Source: Candidatus Heimdallarchaeota archaeon
Lineage (GTDB): Archaea; Asgardarchaeota; Heimdallarchaeia; Heimdallarchaeales; Heimdallarchaeaceae
Assembly (NCBI GenBank): GCA_021399345.1
Contig: JAAFKI010000112.1
Location: 155,557-219,556, forward strand
DNA length: 64,000 bases
Direction of reading: 5' to 3'
This document shows, one piece after another, positions 19,250-29,615 of the stretch. Below the pieces are notes generated by a model. It was not told the DNA's origin. It made no database searches and saw nothing but the letters and a program-made list of their open reading frames with translations. A program made the translations under genes and the position numbers. Numbering within the stretch: position 1 is the first letter of the stretch; each line of letters begins with the position of its first letter.

Positions 19250-19437
19250 TTCTATTCTCCTGAAGTAGTTTAGCAGACACAGGTATTTTCTTGTCGAGAA
19301 ATATAAAATTAATACACTTAAATCTATTTTGGGATAATGATTTACTGAAAAACATAAACCTTACTTTCAAAAAATAAAAAAATCTAGAACAAAGATATTT
19401 AATAAGAGTGATATTATGCTCTTATAGGTTTTCTGAA

Positions 19438-19695
19438 TTATTCGATTAAGGCAGATTCTGTAATGTCTCCAATTGCTTTGAACAACCCAACGAAGAAGAC
19501 TAACAGACCAACGACTAAACCAATAAACCATACATAGGATACGGAAGACGCGTCAAGTGCGACAAATCCTAATTCTGCAATTCCGCCGTTAAGTAAAGCT
19601 CCAAACGAGATCAAAGCAACAACTAAAGGTATTAAACCAAGAAAGAAGAACAGAATTGAAACCTTCAATGATTGTATTATGCTTACCATATGCAA
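19438..19695 (-). CDS. Small two-helix membrane protein
   Basis: 85 residues with two hydrophobic helices (SILFFFLGLIPLVVALISFG and YVWFIGLVVGLLVFFVGLF) separated by a short loop, and an acidic end. AGAGG stands six bases before the ATG. It is not similar to anything recognised. It stands alone between the PrsW-like gene and the TPR gene, in the same direction as both. Confidence 0.6.
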   Translation of the reverse strand: MHMVSIIQSLKVSILFFFLGLIPLVVALISFGALLNGGIAELGFVALDASSVSYVWFIGLVVGLLVFFVGLFKAIGDITESALIE

Positions 19696-19797
19696 AACCT
19701 CTGTTTTTTATTTTTAAGAATCTATGCCTAAAGAATCTTTTAAATGTTTGTTTACTGCCCCCTCAATTTCATGTTTAAACAAAGCTAAGACAAATAA

Positions 19798-20517
19798 TTA
19801 GAGCTTCTTAGTAAGCTTTTCTACTTTTTCCTTTATCTCTTGAATTCTACTCCGAGAGCCTGCTAGTTGATAATTTTGCAAGGCTTCAGCATAATATTTC
19901 AACGCCATCTCTGGTTTTTCATCTTCTACAAAAAGGGCATTGTAGAACGCAAGATGAGCTTTTATAATTGGTTCCTCAGATCCTCTTTCTTCAATTAACT
20001 CTACTGCCTTTTTAAGATATAATTTTCTACCAGAAATATGCTTTTCTGCTGCAGCTCTAGATATGTATGATTTAGCTTTACAATCCATCTCATCGGCTTT
20101 GTTATCAAGTCTCTGATAGGAGATAGCAGCTTGTTCAAAATATGAGGCGGCATCTACAAACCTTCTTTCTTTCATCTGTTGTATCGCCATAACTCTAAGG
20201 ATTTTAGCTTGCTGTTCAAAAACTCTTTGATATTCAGTAATCATACCTAATCTTTGGTAGAAACCACCAGAACGACCTAGATAATTAGCTGCTTCTAATG
20301 CTTTGTTATATTTTATTGCACTCATTCCCAAGTATTCATTTTGTAGAGCTTTAGCCACGTCCATTTGCTTTCTATTATCTTCTTCTTTTAGAATTTCAAT
20401 TGCAGACTCTGCAAACTTAGCAGCTTCTTTGTAGTTCTTTTGCTGAGCTGCTAATCGTGCTTTTCCCAATTCTTCATTTGCTTTTTCTTTGGAAGATTTT
20501 CGAGTTCCTTTAAACAA
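19798..20517 (-). CDS. TPR-repeat helical protein
   Basis: 239 residues, entirely helical, made of about five TPR-like helix pairs: AQQKNYKEAAKFAESAIEIL, YNKALEAANYLGRSGGFYQRL, ERRFVDAASYFEQAAISYQ, GRKLYLKKAVELIEERG and KPEMALKYYAEALQNYQLAG. It lacks a signal peptide, so it is cytosolic. The arrangement recalls SNAP-type alpha-solenoids, but TPR repeats are too general to claim that. Start is TTG 20517 with GAGAGGTG seven bases upstream. It sits just downstream of cofE with 86 bases between. Role unknown; a protein-protein adaptor. Confidence 0.75.
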   Translation of the reverse strand: MFKGTRKSSKEKANEELGKARLAAQQKNYKEAAKFAESAIEILKEEDNRKQMDVAKALQNEYLGMSAIKYNKALEAANYLGRSGGFYQRLGMITEYQRVFEQQAKILRVMAIQQMKERRFVDAASYFEQAAISYQRLDNKADEMDCKAKSYISRAAAEKHISGRKLYLKKAVELIEERGSEEPIIKAHLAFYNALFVEDEKPEMALKYYAEALQNYQLAGSRSRIQEIKEKVEKLTKKL

Positions 20518-20603
20518 TAAAGAACACCTCTCTTAGAAAGTTTTCAAGCTAGATTAAAATTATAACGTTTTTAAATTACTGTTGGTGACAATCGACAGCT
20601 GTT

Positions 20604-21362
20604 TTATCTAAAAAGACGTCGTTCATCGTTAAATTGAAGCTCTTCAACACCAGAAACTGGAGATCTGAACTGTATTCCTCTTATAATAACAACAGGAATC
20701 ATCTCTCCTGCTTGTCCCATCACAAGTTCTGCAGCTGAACAAACTTCATCAGCAAAAGCTACTATTGTTGATGTAAGTTCATACCCAAAAATATCTTTTC
20801 TTCCTCTTGAATCATCAATTACTGGAAAATTGTAAGAACCAATAGCCACATTGATAGCTCCACGTCTTAGTGCCCTTCCGTGTGTATCAGATACAATTAT
20901 AGACACATCTTTCTTCAGAAAATTATTTAGGGTTTTGTTTATTGCCATTGCTGATTTGTTGGAATCATCGGGAAGAGTAACTGCACAATTAGGGCGGGCA
21001 TTTGATTGATCAACAGCAGAATTCGCACAAATCCAATTATGTTTTGTTTTAGTAATAATAATGTTATTTTTCACTTTAAGAATCTTCGACGCTTCACTAA
21101 CAATTAACTGGACTAGAGCAGGATCCTTACCAGTTTTTCTTGCAATGTATTCTGCAAAAGGAGAAGAGGAAAGTTTCGGTAAGTAATATTCATTACCTTC
21201 TGCTCTTGAGATGATAGTATGAGCAATTACAAAAACATCACCTTCGTTTATGTCCAGTTTTTCTTTTTGGAGAGAACTTATAATTAGAGCACCTATATTA
21301 TCGTCTTTAGCTACAATTGGTAGTTTTAATGGTATTAATTCTACTCTTGTTATTGCTCTCAC
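20604..21362 (-). CDS. cofE: Coenzyme F420-0:L-glutamate ligase CofE
   Basis: CofE adds gamma-linked glutamates to coenzyme F420-0 using GTP. Family landmarks are visible: the start RVELIPLKLPIVAKDDN, DVFVIAHTIISRAEGN, the nucleotide/metal region VDQSNARPNCAVTLPDDS, SDTHGRALRRGAINVAIGSY and the C-terminal EVCSAAELVMGQAGEMIPV. Length 252 is usual for archaeal CofE. The start is GTG 21362. The FrhB/FpoF-like gene lies 26 bases upstream in the same direction, another F420 protein, so the pair probably forms an F420 operon. Confidence 0.94.
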   Translation of the reverse strand: MRAITRVELIPLKLPIVAKDDNIGALIISSLQKEKLDINEGDVFVIAHTIISRAEGNEYYLPKLSSSPFAEYIARKTGKDPALVQLIVSEASKILKVKNNIIITKTKHNWICANSAVDQSNARPNCAVTLPDDSNKSAMAINKTLNNFLKKDVSIIVSDTHGRALRRGAINVAIGSYNFPVIDDSRGRKDIFGYELTSTIVAFADEVCSAAELVMGQAGEMIPVVIIRGIQFRSPVSGVEELQFNDERRLFR

Positions 21363-21388
21363 CTATTGAAATAAGAGTAAGTGAAGGA

Positions 21389-22447
21389 TTAATTAGTTTC
21401 GATAGGAGGTAAAGGTTTAGCTGTTTTCTTTTTAATTGATGACAATTTAAGGGCCGCAGCTAGAACTTCAGACCACTTATCTTGTTCTATTTTTTCAACA
21501 TCTAGAACATTTTCCTTAAGAGCTAAATCAAACAACTCTTTTCCTGCTTGAGTACGAATAATGATTATATTACTATCATCATCAACACCCACATTCCCAA
21601 TAGATATGTCTGCGAATTCAGCAGAAAAATCTTTACAATATTTACATCCTTCAGCTTTTGCATCAGCACATTCTTTGATTTTTATGTCAGTTGTTCCATC
21701 TGAACCCACAAAGAAAAATTTACCTCTAGCACAATCTGTTTTACTAAGTTCATCTGCACTCAAGCCAAGATTTTGAGTTATAATATTTCTGAAATTCCTT
21801 GGATCATAACTGCTCATGCAAAAGAGACCAATTTTGTATTTTACTCTATGATCGGCACCTAAATTCTTCATGTTGATAGCATTTGTTAATGTATCAATAT
21901 GGCATGGTAATCCTACAACAGCTACTGAGTTTTTCTGACTAAGCTTTATTGAAGTTAATTTTGTTAAAGCAGGATTTAATGTATACTTTGAGCGTGCAGA
22001 TTTTTTAATATCGAGCTCATTAAGTGCCAAAACTGGAACGGGGCCTAACAGATCAGCAATATGCCCTGTAACTAACGCACTATCGATATCTCCCTTGCTC
22101 ATAGCGTTCAAGAGCAAAGTTGTTACTATACCACCGTTTTGAGCTTTTTCTCTGACATCCTCGAAGACGGAATGTCCTTTGTAAAGTTCTATTATCTCCC
22201 CCAAACTTGTTTCATCATATTTAGGTTGTTCTTTTCGTTGTTTATATCGCAGACATACATCCACACAAGCACCACACGAAATACAACCTCCAACTAATTT
22301 TGGTATAAGCTGTTCAATTGAGATTACATACACAGGACATACAGCTTCACAGCCACCACATGACACGCAATAACCTGGTTTGATTACTTCCCTATTCAAC
22401 ATAGCAAAATTGGGTCTTCTTTTCTTCTTTGGCTTTGATTCACTCAT
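21389..22447 (-). CDS. F420H2 dehydrogenase/hydrogenase beta-subunit-like protein (FrhB/FpoF family)
   Basis: 352 residues. The N-terminus carries two ferredoxin [4Fe-4S] motifs, CVSCGGCEAVCP and CISCGACVDVC, followed by a FrhB-type domain (EKAQNGGIVTTLLLNAM, VAVVGLPCHIDTLTNA, KIGLFCMSSYDPRNF and a Cys pair CKYCKDF). These proteins bind FAD, iron-sulfur clusters and F420, and move electrons between F420H2 and partner oxidoreductases. The actual partner cannot be told: no hydrogenase or Fpo subunits are in the window. It is upstream of cofE, in the same direction. A TATA-like TTTTTTATT lies about 30 bases before the ATG, so it may be nearly leaderless. Confidence 0.9.
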   Translation of the reverse strand: MSESKPKKKRRPNFAMLNREVIKPGYCVSCGGCEAVCPVYVISIEQLIPKLVGGCISCGACVDVCLRYKQRKEQPKYDETSLGEIIELYKGHSVFEDVREKAQNGGIVTTLLLNAMSKGDIDSALVTGHIADLLGPVPVLALNELDIKKSARSKYTLNPALTKLTSIKLSQKNSVAVVGLPCHIDTLTNAINMKNLGADHRVKYKIGLFCMSSYDPRNFRNIITQNLGLSADELSKTDCARGKFFFVGSDGTTDIKIKECADAKAEGCKYCKDFSAEFADISIGNVGVDDDSNIIIIRTQAGKELFDLALKENVLDVEKIEQDKWSEVLAAALKLSSIKKKTAKPLPPIETN

Positions 22448-22530
22448 TTTCAGTCAATACCAAATTAGCGAATAAAAAAGCTAACGGTAGGGCATTGTCA
22501 AAATAATCAAGGAAAGAATGAAGAAATATA

Positions 22531-23691
22531 CTAGAGTTCTTCAATCTCTTCTAGAATGTATCTTGCGCTTCCAGTTTGTTGACTCTGAATTTCTAATTCT
22601 CTTTCGGAAACAATTTCTCTTTCGATTCTGTCTAAAGCAACAGCAAATGCTCCAAAAATACCATAACCATCAGAACGAGAAACATAGGTCTTTCCTTTAT
22701 TTGTAGAAATTCTCACTCTCACTTGATGAAGAATAGAACCACGAAACTTTCTTTTAGGAATTGCCTTTGCATGGATATACATTTGACCAGAAGTACCTAT
22801 TATGTCTGAATATTTCTTTACTATTTCAATTCCCATTTCAATAACATCTTCCATGTCTGAATCCTCAACATCTCCAAGAACTCTTAAATAGTAACCTTCA
22901 GTTTCTGGGGGCATTGAAACAGTTTCAAGTAAGTCGGTAGTTGTGATTATTCCAACAGGATGATTTTTCCCATCAACAACTATCAATGCTTTATGATCTG
23001 CTTTTTCAAGCTTAACTATAGCTTCTATTAAGAAGTCATTTTCAGTGCAAGTTGCAACTTCTTGAGTCATCAACTCCTCAACAGTTACTGAGAGTACATC
23101 TAGCTGTCCTGCTTTTCTGTAACCTCGTTTTTGTTTTAGAGAATCCGATAGAATTAAATCAGTGGTATCGTGTGGGCTCATTATACCCACAAGCTCATTC
23201 GATTCATTAACAACTGGTGTTCTAGAGATGTTGTTAGTTCTGCAAATGGCAATAAACTTAGCAACTGAAGTGTTTACGGTAACTACAATAGGGTTTTGAG
23301 TCATAACCTCAATCACCCTTTTGCTGCCAAAAATATCTTCTGAAGCTCTTAGCAAATCAATATCACGAATTACCCCAATAATATGACCATCATCCACTAC
23401 AGGAACGGAAAAAATCTTTTCGGATAAAAGCGCTCTTGCAATCGCATCAGGAGCAGAGTCTTTACTAACTGTAGGCACACGTTTAATTAAATTTGATACT
23501 ACTGTATCAGGTTGAACTTTTGATTGATGTGTAACATATCGTTTAGTTAGATAACCAAGAAACACGTCTTTTTCCTCAAAAACCAGTATTTCTCTTGTTT
23601 TCTCCTTAAACATAGATGCAACATTTGATAACGGTTCAGTACCATCAACTGAAACAAACTCTGTTATAATAGAAGAATCTTCGTCATTCAT
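22531..23691 (-). CDS. Four-CBS-domain protein with HPF-like C-terminal domain
   Basis: 386 residues: four CBS repeats (about 10-70, 75-130, 135-195 and 200-260), with typical endings such as SVPVVDDGHIIGVIRDIDLL, RTPVVNESNELVGIMSPHD and ALIVVDGKNHPVGIITTTDL. CBS pairs bind adenine nucleotides. The last 115 residues (YLRVLGDVEDSDMEDVIEMG to the end) resemble the S30AE/hibernation-promoting-factor fold: beta-strands with MYIHAKAIPKRKF and HQVRVRISTNKGKTYVS, then GYGIFGAFAVALDRIEREI. Archaeal four-CBS proteins have been linked to ribosome dimerisation; whether this one belongs there is inference. A TATA box stands about 25-30 bases before the ATG. Confidence 0.8.
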   Translation of the reverse strand: MNDEDSSIITEFVSVDGTEPLSNVASMFKEKTREILVFEEKDVFLGYLTKRYVTHQSKVQPDTVVSNLIKRVPTVSKDSAPDAIARALLSEKIFSVPVVDDGHIIGVIRDIDLLRASEDIFGSKRVIEVMTQNPIVVTVNTSVAKFIAICRTNNISRTPVVNESNELVGIMSPHDTTDLILSDSLKQKRGYRKAGQLDVLSVTVEELMTQEVATCTENDFLIEAIVKLEKADHKALIVVDGKNHPVGIITTTDLLETVSMPPETEGYYLRVLGDVEDSDMEDVIEMGIEIVKKYSDIIGTSGQMYIHAKAIPKRKFRGSILHQVRVRISTNKGKTYVSRSDGYGIFGAFAVALDRIEREIVSERELEIQSQQTGSARYILEEIEEL

Positions 23692-23710
23692 GCTAGCAAA
23701 TCATCAACCA

Positions 23711-23726
23711 ATGTTTATAAAAGATT
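23711..23726 (-). promoter_or_regulatory. TATA-box promoter of the CBS-domain gene
   Basis: On the minus strand AAATCTTTTATAAACA places a TATA box 22-30 bases before the ATG at 23691, which fits a leaderless or nearly leaderless archaeal transcript. Confidence 0.5.
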
Positions 23727-23824
23727 TTGTCGTGTGGTCATATTAAACTGACAGTGAATAGCTTGGAAGGATAGTCAGGTGGAGAATATTACTGGGGCTT
23801 TTATAGGGAATTCCAAGAGAAAAA

Positions 23825-24052
23825 GTGATGACAAAAATACTAAGAGTAGAGTGTATAGAAGTAGAGTATAAGCAAGCTCTGAGCACACTTTGTCATCAAG
23901 TGAAAAATCTCTATAATCGAGCAAATTATCTGGTAAAACAAGCACTGAATAACAAGGAAGAGAAGAAACTACTACTATACTATGACCTCAACTCTTTGCT
24001 CAAGAACAAGGAATGCTATAAGGTCTCTATAAAAGACGTTCAACTATCTTGA
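23825..24052 (+). pseudogene. Truncated TnpB (IS200/IS605-type OrfB) remnant
   Basis: 75 codons that match the beginning of TnpB proteins: YKQALSTLCHQVKNLYNRANYLVKQAL, then YYDLNSLLKNKECYKV, which is where TnpB normally continues with an LPAQ-like segment and about 300 more residues including the RuvC nuclease. Here the frame ends in a stop at 24052 and no nuclease core follows. It is therefore a dead fragment of an RNA-guided nuclease gene from an IS605-family element. No TnpA lies nearby. It lies on the strand opposite to both neighbours and separates the F420/CBS group from the GTPase pair. Confidence 0.65.
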
Positions 24053-24106
24053 CTACTATGGCAAGATGACAAAAACTCATCATAGTTTTATGGAGAATTC
24101 AATAAA

Positions 24107-24694
24107 TTAAAGTGAATATTCTTTTCTGAATTTTAGCATATTATCGCCATATTGATGAGATAACCTACTTGCATGATGAAATAGCTTGTCTACATTGAAG
24201 CCAGAAAGAGCAGAAGACTCCACATAATCAAACTTATGTAATTTAGTATAATCTAACATTACTTCTTTCTCAATAGATCTAGCTTCATTTAAGTCAAATT
24301 TATTTCCACAAACTACAATAGGTATATCTGGACATTTCGAGACAACTTCATTTACCCAGATTTCTATCTCATCAGAAGAGCTTTGATTGGTGATATCATA
24401 GACAATAACGGCACAAGTGGCACCGGCGTAGTATTTTGGACGGAGATAAGTAAACATCTCTTGTCCACCTGTATCCCATAAACTAAGTCTGATTTTCAAT
24501 GGTTCAGTATATATTTCCTTAGTTAAATTTTCATTAAGTTGTTCTGGAGTTAAGGTTATAGTTTTTGTTAGCCAGCTAACTCCCAAAGTAGGGATATAAC
24601 TGTGAATAAATGTGTTTAAAGTAAATCTTCTAGCCAATGATGTTTTTCCAACAAAAGCAGAACCAACGCAGATAATTTTTTGTAACTGATTCAT
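24107..24694 (-). CDS. Small Rab/Ras-like GTPase
   Basis: 195 residues with all five G motifs: G1 GSAFVGKT, G2 Thr in YIPTLG, G3 WDTGGQE, G4 GNKFDL and G5 ESSALSG. WDTGGQE and the motif spacing place it in the eukaryote-like Ras/Rab/Ran group. There is no C-terminal prenylation cysteine, so it is either soluble or membrane-recruited by a partner. An 18-residue insert (TPEQLNENLTKEIYTEPL) lengthens the loop between G2 and G3. A strong GGAGGTAAGAAA precedes the ATG and overlaps the stop of the longin-like gene, so the two are translated together. Confidence 0.93.
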   Translation of the reverse strand: MNQLQKIICVGSAFVGKTSLARRFTLNTFIHSYIPTLGVSWLTKTITLTPEQLNENLTKEIYTEPLKIRLSLWDTGGQEMFTYLRPKYYAGATCAVIVYDITNQSSSDEIEIWVNEVVSKCPDIPIVVCGNKFDLNEARSIEKEVMLDYTKLHKFDYVESSALSGFNVDKLFHHASRLSHQYGDNMLKFRKEYSL

Positions 24695-24698
24695 TTTC

Positions 24699-25547
24699 TT
24701 ACCTCCATACTAAATTTAAAACATCTTGTAGAACCCCCAATCCCATCATTCTATCCCATTCTACTCTTATCGTTGAAGGGGATTTTGATGCTACAATCTG
24801 TCGTAATTCTTTAATTCCTATCTTCTCTTCAACAAAATCCATTATTTTCTTTAATAGAACTAAAAATTCTTCTTTTATTTCTATAGCTGTTCCTCTTTGA
24901 ATATCTATGTCACAGAAACTGAAACCTTCGTCCTCTTTCAAAGAAAATTTTTCTTTTATTAAGTAGGTATTCTTATTAAGAAAATCGCTTATATCTTCTT
25001 TTATTTCTTGCATAGAAACTGTTGTAATCTTCGATTCATTTTCAACAAGAAATAGTCTAATTCCTAACCAGATTGAATTCAAAATGTTCTCAAAAACTTC
25101 AATCATGTTCCTCTTATCAATATCTTCTATGTGTAAATCAAGTACATTCCACAGCATAAATGAATGTGATAATGATTCAGAGATTTCTCTTCTCTTTATT
25201 CCTTCAAGTTCATGTAAAAACTCACTGGCGCTTTTCTCATCTTTTATTTCGAAAGCGTTTAAGAATAATTTCATAAAGAAGAACAGTTGCGATGAAATCA
25301 TTTCAGTGGAATAATTTGGAGGACTAAGGAGAATAAATAAGAAAGAATATTTACACATGAAAATTACTTTGGATTTGGCAAATTGGAGTACTTGTAATTC
25401 CTCTAATAGTGGTTGTTCTTTAGAACTCATATAAAAATCTAATAATGTTTTAACAATAGAATCAACTTCTGTTTCGTCTGCTTTGACAGAAAGAGGTCTA
25501 CAGAATAAGATTTCCATCTCTTCTTTGTTAATAATATAGAAGCCCAT
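24699..25547 (-). CDS. Longin-like domain protein, partner of the Rab-like GTPase
   Basis: 282 residues, unrecognised by direct family motif. The first 105 residues have the strand-strand-helix pattern of a longin/roadblock-type fold: GFYIINKEEMEILFCRPL, a long acidic helix, then SKVIFMCKYSFLFILLSPP and a hydrophobic helix. The middle (110-180) and end (200-282) are helical; the last 45 residues (ELRQIVASKSPSTIRVEWDR) look like a small extra domain. It ends four bases before the GTPase start, with the GTPase ribosome-binding site spanning its stop codon. A regulator or membrane adaptor of that GTPase is the natural guess. ATG 25547 was chosen over TTG 25550. Confidence 0.65.
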   Translation of the reverse strand: MGFYIINKEEMEILFCRPLSVKADETEVDSIVKTLLDFYMSSKEQPLLEELQVLQFAKSKVIFMCKYSFLFILLSPPNYSTEMISSQLFFFMKLFLNAFEIKDEKSASEFLHELEGIKRREISESLSHSFMLWNVLDLHIEDIDKRNMIEVFENILNSIWLGIRLFLVENESKITTVSMQEIKEDISDFLNKNTYLIKEKFSLKEDEGFSFCDIDIQRGTAIEIKEEFLVLLKKIMDFVEEKIGIKELRQIVASKSPSTIRVEWDRMMGLGVLQDVLNLVWR

Positions 25548-25668
25548 CAATTTACGAACAACCCTTCAATATTCAACATTGTATATTTATACTTAAAAAT
25601 TTGTTTAATATCATAGCTAGTCAAAGAAAAGAAAATATAATTAAAAAGAAATAAAAAAGAAGAATCTT

Positions 25669-27882
<2,214 letters not shown>

Positions 27883-28039
27883 TTAAACTATTTTTTGATT
27901 AAATTGTAACTATATAATGGTTTGTTTTCTTCCTAGTTAGCATTAAAATATAGCTAATTAACTATATATAACCATAGAATCTTTTAATGAAACAAAACAT
28001 CAAGCAAAAATAGATAAAGGGGAGGTTTGATGGCTAAAA

Positions 28040-28963
28040 CTAGATTCTGAATGTTAGTTTTAATGCCCCTTCTTTACATGCATCAATACACTCACCACAA
28101 TTGATGCACATCTTATTCGTAATATCTTTATCATACGTCAGAATAGGGACTTGAATTGGACATGCTTTTTCGCAACTATCACAACCACTTGTACATCTGT
28201 TCTTGTTTATTCGCAGACCAAATATACTAAATCGACTGAAAAGTCCTAGAAGTACACCTGTTGGACATAGCCATCTACAATAAGCTCTTGGATATACTGT
28301 GATTAATCCAATCACAATGATGAAAATAATTATACGTAAGAAGAATAAGAATTTCCATTGACCTATTTCTGCTCCAAAAGAAGCATTTTGCATCCCCCAA
28401 TATAGGTAATAATACAAAGTTGCAAAAAGTGTTGAGGAAGGGTCAATGGTGCTAAAAGGCATATCCTTACCCGCACCAAATGTTGTCTTCACACCGCTAT
28501 TATTGAATGTGATACCAATTATGAAAGACATTATTAAGATAAAAACAAGAATTGTTGTGCCAATTTTAGTTAAATTCTTGTTAGTTGGACGGGATACACG
28601 CTTTTTCTTAATAGGAATCAGTCTAAATAAATCTTGAAAGAAACCAAATGGACAAACCCACCCACAGGTAGTTTTTCCAAAAATTGATCCAAATAGCAAG
28701 AATACAGAAAGTGCTAGATATGGAAATACCCATGCTGTAAGAAGGTATTGTAGAGCTTCAAAGGCATTCCAAACTGTGGAGAAAGGACCACCAGTTGGAA
28801 AAGATATCGGAAGGAGTATTGGAAGTCTTCCTATTCCAAAGATTAAACCATTAAGAAGTCCAAACATTATAATTTGTACAATTGTCCTAATAACCCTAAT
28901 TTTATGATCTTGAATAGGCCTAAATATAGTCGAAAGTATAGGTTTTATTTGCTTTGTAGCCAT
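28040..28963 (-). CDS. NapH/NosR-like membrane ferredoxin
   Basis: 307 residues with about five membrane helices and the two membrane-embedded motifs of the NapH/NosR/CcoG group, CGWVCPFGFFQDLFRLIP and CRWLCPTGVLLGLFSRF, then two [4Fe-4S] sites near the C-terminus (CTSGCDSCEKACP and CINCGECIDAC). Such proteins pass electrons between the quinone pool or other carriers and periplasmic or cytosolic partners. No nitrate or nitrous-oxide reductase genes lie nearby, so the partner is unknown. The only companion is the 60-residue membrane protein just upstream. Confidence 0.9.
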   Translation of the reverse strand: MATKQIKPILSTIFRPIQDHKIRVIRTIVQIIMFGLLNGLIFGIGRLPILLPISFPTGGPFSTVWNAFEALQYLLTAWVFPYLALSVFLLFGSIFGKTTCGWVCPFGFFQDLFRLIPIKKKRVSRPTNKNLTKIGTTILVFILIMSFIIGITFNNSGVKTTFGAGKDMPFSTIDPSSTLFATLYYYLYWGMQNASFGAEIGQWKFLFFLRIIIFIIVIGLITVYPRAYCRWLCPTGVLLGLFSRFSIFGLRINKNRCTSGCDSCEKACPIQVPILTYDKDITNKMCINCGECIDACKEGALKLTFRI

Positions 28964-28978
28964 TTCTAATCACTTATC

Positions 28979-29161
28979 CTATCCTGTTATTGGATTTGGA
29001 AAACCAGTTACATATGTACTCAAGAAATCTCTCATTACAAAGTCAGTAAATGAGCTGATTGCTTCGTACCTCAAAATTTGACCTTGAACTATAGCAATAA
29101 TAAGGAAAATAATTCCTATAGCCAAAAAGAATATCAGGTATATCCTATTTCTTGCATTCAT
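28979..29161 (-). CDS. Small single-helix membrane protein upstream of the NapH-like gene
   Basis: 60 residues: a basic N-terminus (NARNR), one membrane helix (IYLIFFLAIGIIFLIIAIV) and an extracellular tail of about 35 residues (ISSFTDFVMRDFLSTYVTG). It ends 15 bases before the NapH-like start. Probably a subunit of that complex; no family recognised. Confidence 0.6.
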   Translation of the reverse strand: MNARNRIYLIFFLAIGIIFLIIAIVQGQILRYEAISSFTDFVMRDFLSTYVTGFPNPITG

Positions 29162-29323
29162 GATGACTGAAGACGTTCAAAAATTACACCTATTAAAAAT
29201 TTTGCTTTGCGTGAAGTCTTTGTTTAAAATTACAAAATAACTTCCCTAATGATAAAAGGAATACTGCGAACAGTTTTTTTCTCAATCACAAGGCATTTAA
29301 ACAGATACATAAAAAGATATAAC

Positions 29324-29590
29324 ATGAACAAAAAGGACACGTGGAAGGTTACACCACTTAAATCGTGTATTTTAGCAATCCTCGAAAAAAGAGGAGGGGT
29401 AATTTTAGAAAACGATTTAGAAAATTCATTAAAAGATATGTATGGAGACTTTTCAAATAGTGAACTCAATAAAGCTTTAATGACACTAGAAAATCAAGGC
29501 TTGGTCCATGTTGGTTGGATATCAAAAACTAAACGTAGAATTCAAGCAATGACCAAAGACATGCACTTTTTAGCTGTTGGAGAAGACTAA
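29324..29590 (+). CDS. Small winged-helix-like DNA-binding protein
   Basis: 88 residues from the ATG at 29324, chosen because TTTAAA lies 28 bases before it (29296-29301), the distance for a leaderless start; a longer frame from 29249 would add a low-quality N-terminus. The order of helices and a short wing is winged-helix-like: LKSCILAILEKRGGVILEND, SNSELNKALMTLENQGLVHVGW and SKTKRRIQAM as the wing. It is likely a transcription regulator or nucleic-acid-binding adaptor. It stands divergent to the membrane ferredoxin pair. Confidence 0.7.
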   Translation: MNKKDTWKVTPLKSCILAILEKRGGVILENDLENSLKDMYGDFSNSELNKALMTLENQGLVHVGWISKTKRRIQAMTKDMHFLAVGED

Positions 29591-29615
29591 AATAACAAAA
29601 AATAATATGAAAATT

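Noticed and set aside
29249..29323. Longer N-terminus for the winged-helix protein
   Set aside because: A TATA box lies inside it 28 bases before ATG 29324.
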